Positions 61,567 to 64,000 of a stretch of 64,000 bases of DNA are shown piece by piece (position 1 is the first letter of the stretch; every line of letters begins with the position of its first letter). The notes under the pieces were generated by a model. It saw nothing but the letters and a program-made list of their open reading frames with translations, did not search any database and was not told the origin of the DNA. Source of the DNA: Bremerella volcania (GTDB lineage: Bacteria > Planctomycetota > Planctomycetia > Pirellulales > Pirellulaceae); assembly GCF_007748115.1 (NCBI RefSeq), contig NZ_CP036289.1, positions 1,488,001 to 1,552,000 of the forward strand, given 5' to 3'. A program made the position numbers and the translations under genes.

Positions 61567-62958
61567 ATGGCAGAATCTAAATCGCGGCGCGAGTTTCTCA
61601 GTGATACCTTTTCTGTTTTCGGGTCATTCGCCATCGGAGGTGCGCTATCGACCTTTGGCGAGCGAACGGCACTCGGCGAAGCGGCTCGGCAATCGACTCC
61701 TCTGATCCCGGTTAGGGACGAAGCAACCGGCCTGCCCCTTATAAAACTCCCGGAAGGGTTTCGCTACGTCTCGTTTGGTTGGACAGGCGATGAAATGGCC
61801 GATGGCCAGTCGACTCCAGCCGCGCACGACGGGATGGGTGTGATTGGCAAAAAGGGAAACAAGCTGCTGCTGACGCGGAATCACGAACTCGGCAACGCCG
61901 GGCCTGCATTCAACTTTAAGAATGGTTCCCCATATGATCGTTCGGCCACTGGGGGTTGTACCCAGCTCGAGTTCGACATGCGACGCGGGCAATGGCTGAC
62001 CAGCTACGGCGCGATCTCTGGCACCGTCCGCAACTGCGCCGGTGGTGTGACTCCCTGGGCGAGTTGGTTGACGTGCGAAGAGACCCTGTACGGCCCGGAA
62101 GATGGAAACAAGTTGTCTCACTACGAGCAGGAGCATGGCTGGGTCTTCGAAGTTCCAGCCGACGGTACGGCCACCGCTAAACCGATCAAGGAAATGGGAC
62201 GCTTCGTGCACGAGGCCGTCGCCATCGATCGCAAGACTGGCTATGTCTATCTGACCGAAGACCAGGGTAGTTCCGGGTTCTATCGCTTCCGGCCCACGCA
62301 GCCTGGCAAGTTGGCCGAGGGTGGCGTGCTGGAAATCGCCGAGGTCGTGGGGCAACCTGACCTGCGGGGGGGATTCCCTGATGGCTCGACCTTCCCAGTG
62401 AAGTGGCATCGCATTGCCAACCCTGCTTTGGAAAAGACAAGTCCCAATGCCAAGGTCGACTCGGTGTTCGAGCAAGGCCAGAAGCTGGGGGGCTCGACCT
62501 TCTCGCGTCTCGAGGGTTGCTGGTACGGAAACGATCTGATCTACTTCGATGCCACCGATGGCGGCGCCGCCAAGGCAGGGCAGATCTGGCAGTTCGATCC
62601 GCAACAGCAGACCGTGACGCTGCTTTATGAGTCGCGCAGCAAACGCGTGCTGAACATGCCAGACAACCTGTGCGTGAGCCCCCAGGGTGGCCTGATTCTG
62701 TGCGAAGATAACGACTACGCGGGCGAAGCCCCACTACCGCAGCGGATGCTGACCCTGAGCAAGGATGGCCGGTTGAACACCTTCGCCGAGAACAACGTCA
62801 TTCTCAACGGCGAGCACAACGGCTTGCGTGGGTCATTCGTCGACAAGGAATGGGCTGGCTCGACCTTCAGCCCCGACGGAAAGTGGCTGTTCGCCAACAT
62901 CCAGACGCCTGGGATCACGGTTGCGATTACCGGGCCTTGGGAAGACGTGTTGATCTAA
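61567..62958 (+). CDS. PhoX/DUF839-family Tat-exported protein
   Basis: 463 residues from ATG 61567 (GGGAAG about eight bases upstream; GTG at 61561 is alternative). Tat signal SRREFLSDTFSVFG. The DUF839 propeller is recognisable: LLLTRNHELGNAGP, GGCTQLEFD, TVRNCAGGVTPWASWLTCEET, FVHEAVAIDRKTGYVYLTEDQGSSGFYRF, and the late DNLCVSPQGGLILCEDN. These match the Fe/Ca-binding loops of PhoX-type alkaline phosphatases, but phosphatase activity is not certain for all members. Single gene, likely periplasmic. Confidence 0.88.
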   Translation: MAESKSRREFLSDTFSVFGSFAIGGALSTFGERTALGEAARQSTPLIPVRDEATGLPLIKLPEGFRYVSFGWTGDEMADGQSTPAAHDGMGVIGKKGNKLLLTRNHELGNAGPAFNFKNGSPYDRSATGGCTQLEFDMRRGQWLTSYGAISGTVRNCAGGVTPWASWLTCEETLYGPEDGNKLSHYEQEHGWVFEVPADGTATAKPIKEMGRFVHEAVAIDRKTGYVYLTEDQGSSGFYRFRPTQPGKLAEGGVLEIAEVVGQPDLRGGFPDGSTFPVKWHRIANPALEKTSPNAKVDSVFEQGQKLGGSTFSRLEGCWYGNDLIYFDATDGGAAKAGQIWQFDPQQQTVTLLYESRSKRVLNMPDNLCVSPQGGLILCEDNDYAGEAPLPQRMLTLSKDGRLNTFAENNVILNGEHNGLRGSFVDKEWAGSTFSPDGKWLFANIQTPGITVAITGPWEDVLI

Positions 62959-63752
62959 CGCGTCTCAGGCAACTCGTAGATTTCATTGGCCAGCCGTTCG
63001 GTTTGCCGTTTGCGGTAACGCTGCGTGATGACGAGCCACGGCTGGACGTCGGCCGGAATGATGCAGAACTCGTGAGGGCCGTCGCTGGTCTGGCAAGCGA
63101 TTTTCACGACCGACGTCCACGGCGAATGCAGCTTGATCTGTTGGACGTCACATGCCAGCAAAGAATTGCGTGGAATGCGATAGCGGCGGTTATCGCATTC
63201 CAGCACCATTTCTCCCTTAATCTTATCCAGCTGAAGCAGGCCGATGTCGATGATCTCGGCCTCGTTGGATCCAAGCTGGAACGAGGCCATCGACTTGGGC
63301 TGCGTCGAAGTCAGCGTGACGAATTCGGAGAGATGAGTTTCGAGCGAGATCCACGGGGTAGGGCGGCTTTCAATCTGACGCCGCAACATCGACTCCCACC
63401 ACTGGTCCTGGCGGAAAGCGTTCGTCAGGACATAGATCATGGTGAAGAACAAGGTAATGCTGACAACCAGAAGGGCCAGCGAGGCGTTCCCCCCCAGGTT
63501 GAGCCACGCCGGACCGAACGCGGCCAGCGTATAAAACATGATGCCCAGGATGATTGGGATCACCACGTTGGGCAGCCCCAGTAGGAAACGCATACCCAGC
63601 GTGCGGACCTTCCGGCGATGCGCTGCCGGCACGTCCTCGATCACCGCGATGGCCGTCGCCGTCATGGGGTACGCCTGGTCGGCTTCCGGGTTGCCGGTAG
63701 CCGCGGTATCGGTCATCGGTGAAGCGAATGGATTGGTGGGTTCGGTGGTCAT
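62955..63752 (-). CDS. Membrane protein with NPFASP motif
   Basis: 265 residues. Starts MTTEPTNPFASP, the N-terminal NP[FY]xSP motif typical of many planctomycete membrane proteins. Two transmembrane helices (about 52-78 and 88-112, VVIPIILGIMFYTLAAFGP and ASLALLVVSITLFFTMIYVL) are followed by a soluble beta-rich domain of about 140 residues (EMVLECDNRRYRIPRNSLLACDVQQI). Its end overlaps the phoX-like stop by four bases. Start overlaps the upstream paralog's stop as ATGA, and the two C-terminal domains are alike. Confidence 0.8.
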   Translation of the reverse strand: MTTEPTNPFASPMTDTAATGNPEADQAYPMTATAIAVIEDVPAAHRRKVRTLGMRFLLGLPNVVIPIILGIMFYTLAAFGPAWLNLGGNASLALLVVSITLFFTMIYVLTNAFRQDQWWESMLRRQIESRPTPWISLETHLSEFVTLTSTQPKSMASFQLGSNEAEIIDIGLLQLDKIKGEMVLECDNRRYRIPRNSLLACDVQQIKLHSPWTSVVKIACQTSDGPHEFCIIPADVQPWLVITQRYRKRQTERLANEIYELPETR

Positions 63753-64000
63753 GTCGAGTTCTTCAACAGCAGAATACGTTTTTTGTATTCTTCCGCGTCT
63801 GCTTCTCTTTGACTATTGGTTTGCCAAAGTCGATTCGTATTTCCCAGGCGAAAACAGAGCTCTTGGGGGCCCGTTTGGGTCTGGAGGACTAGCCGCACGA
63901 ACCAGTACGTCGTGCGATATTTCAGTAGTGGTTCTACCGAGATATCCAGCAAAGAGTTCACCGGAATTCGAAAGCGAAACTGATCGGCATCCAGAAGAAT
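63749..64000 (-). CDS. Paralog of the NPFASP protein, 5' end outside window
   Basis: Only the C-terminal 83 residues are present; the frame is open to the window edge (ILLDADQFRFRIPVNSLLD...). LLDADQFRFRIPVNSLLDISVE aligns by eye with LECDNRRYRIPRNSLLACDVQ of the next gene, then both have a strand VR/K-x-x-x-Q-T, GP-[QH]-E-[LF]-C. This indicates a tandem duplication, with the two genes co-translated through a four-base ATGA overlap. No function known. Confidence 0.72.
   Translation of the reverse strand: MLLDADQFRFRIPVNSLLDISVEPLLKYRTTYWFVRLVLQTQTGPQELCFRLGNTNRLWQTNSQREADAEEYKKRILLLKNST

Overview
The window reads as chromosome of a marine Pirellulales-type planctomycete (Blastopirellula, Bremerella or Rhodopirellula relatives). 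The clearest signs are a planctomycete-type cytochrome c/DUF1549/DUF1553 protein next to a DUF1501 protein (33.0-37.5 kb), membrane proteins with the N-terminal NP[FY]xSP motif, Tat-exported Gfo/Idh/MocA and PhoX-like proteins, a multi-LamG secreted protein, abundant secreted proteins of unknown function, and several families of short dispersed palindromes. Base composition is moderately GC-rich throughout, except for one visibly AT-rich gene at 18.7-19.9 kb. No insertion sequence, prophage, CRISPR array or rRNA operon is visible.

Layout. 0-2.4 kb: end of a short-chain dehydrogenase, then a STAS-domain protein overlapping a PilT/GspE-type ATPase. 2.7-7.3 kb, minus strand: a secreted protein, the methionine-salvage genes mtnB-mtnD-mtnC, the tRNA hydroxylase gene miaE and a His/Tyr-rich secreted peptide. 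7.7-16.8 kb: tRNA-Asp, a 48-residue membrane protein and a GGDEF diguanylate cyclase, a TPR protein, a small protein with an L7/L12-like tail, a repeat-rich stretch, a YPSTS-repeat lipoprotein, superoxide dismutase with a clear promoter, a cupin/JmjC-like protein and a tandem TM2 protein. 16.9-20 kb: ComB-like phosphatase, tRNA-Pro, a four-helix-bundle (23S IVP) gene bracketed by inverted repeats, and the AT-rich orphan gene, which may start with ATT. 20-24 kb: Gfo/Idh/MocA oxidoreductase and a cupin protein.

23.7-27.4 kb, minus strand: secreted carboxypeptidase-regulatory-like protein, radical SAM/SPASM enzyme, an 88-residue single-pass membrane peptide and a type I signal peptidase. This looks like a peptide maturation and processing cassette and is my best candidate for an undescribed system. 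27.6-29.1 kb: a secreted protein split by an in-frame TAA and a small unknown. 29.3-32.7 kb, minus strand: a Cys/His-rich protein, a previously invisible 51-residue ORF coupled to it, a thioredoxin-fold secreted protein, an FtsX/MacB-type permease with CC motifs and its ATPase, suggesting a metal- or thiol-linked envelope system.

33-51 kb: the cytochrome/DUF1501 pair, a methyltransferase, a YiaW/YiaV-like pair, secreted proteins, a DUF2314-ankyrin / dual-specificity phosphatase / DUF6348 trio, TPR lipoprotein, beta-propeller-like protein and an RhlE helicase. 51-64 kb: DinB-like protein, LamG protein, TIGR01777 epimerase, metallo-hydrolase, sugar porter, UDP-glucose dehydrogenase plus UDP-xylose synthase, a guanidine-III riboswitch controlling a SugE/Gdx guanidinium exporter, a PhoX-like protein and two tandem paralogous membrane proteins running off the right edge.

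All calls are from reading sequence and recalled family features; no database search was run.
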